Assembly: GCA_030017935.1 (NCBI GenBank) | Contig: JASEGF010000033.1 | Location: forward strand, 1-13,611 | Direction: 5' to 3' | DNA from: Bacteroidales bacterium | Lineage (GTDB): Bacteria; Bacteroidota; Bacteroidia; Bacteroidales; DTU049 | DNA: 13,611 bases | Part shown: piece after piece, positions 13,572 to 13,611 of the stretch | Numbering within the stretch: the first letter of the stretch is position 1 | Layout of the letters: every line of letters starts with the position of its first letter | The notes under the pieces: generated by a model | The model's input: the letters and a program-made list of their open reading frames with translations, nothing else | What the model was told of the DNA's origin: nothing | Database searches by the model: none | Made by a program: the position numbers and the translations under genes

Positions 13572-13611
13572 TCACATAAATAAAATAGTAAGTCCTGTCA
13601 AAGCCCCTAAT
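13572..13611 (-). CDS. Possible 3' end of a membrane-protein gene, cut by window edge
   Basis: One minus-strand frame is open from the edge and ends at TGA (13572-13574), giving LGALTGLTILFM. This looks like the last helix of a membrane protein, such as a transporter or polytopic enzyme. Twelve codons are too few to name a family, and another frame is also open here, so the call is tentative. It would be the next leftward gene upstream of the DUF4834-like gene, 62 bp away. Confidence 0.3.
   Translation of the reverse strand, partial: LGALTGLTILFM

Noticed and set aside
1..13611. CRISPR array, insertion sequence or prophage remnants
   Set aside because: No regularly spaced repeats, transposase, integrase or phage structural motifs were found on either strand.

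Overview
The window looks like chromosomal DNA from a low-GC (about 30%) member of the Bacteroidota. Several independent signs agree. There is a TonB-dependent receptor with an N-terminal carboxypeptidase-regulatory-like domain. There are PcrB-type geranylgeranylglyceryl phosphate synthase, DUF2723 and (probably) DUF4834 family proteins. Shine-Dalgarno sequences are weak or absent, and matches to the Bacteroidota -7 promoter box TAnnTTTG precede most genes. No insertion sequence, integrase, phage gene, CRISPR array or rRNA was found. Most of the content reads as ordinary housekeeping or envelope genes rather than an accessory island.

Layout from left to right. 1-347 is gene-free and AT-rich; it holds a perfect AT-only 14-bp inverted repeat beside a C-rich (G-rich on the minus strand) tract, and a possible leftward promoter box. 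348-3137 (-) is the TonB-dependent outer-membrane receptor. A 283-bp divergent intergenic region follows. Then comes a rightward pair: a divergent guanylate-kinase-like protein (3421-4155) and a three-helix membrane protein fused to a GNAT-like domain (4174-4800). A tRNA-Val(UAC) lies at 4849-4923. A GGGP-synthase family gene (4932-5669, -) diverges from a thioredoxin-fold secreted protein (5704-6219, +), which is followed after one base by a MeaB/ArgK-type GTPase (6221-7327, +). A secreted orphan protein (7336-7962, -) converges on it. 8221-8679 (+) is a short OB-fold, SSB-like gene with its own promoter and a strong GC-rich terminator. The right third is leftward: a DUF2723 multi-spanning glycosyltransferase-like protein (8757-11840), a GT-B glycosyltransferase (11969-13279), and a DUF4834-like small membrane protein (13276-13509) interrupted by an in-frame stop. 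A possible 3' end of another membrane-protein gene touches the right edge.

Functional reading. The right-hand leftward cluster is probably an envelope glycan or protein-glycosylation unit. The GGGP-synthase homologue points to ether-type lipid or prenyl-glycerol chemistry. MeaB points to an adenosylcobalamin-dependent methylmalonyl-CoA mutase encoded elsewhere. The least explained items are the guanylate-kinase-like / membrane-GNAT pair, the interrupted DUF4834-like gene, the divergent OB-fold protein and the secreted orphan. No complete new defence or mobile system is evident.
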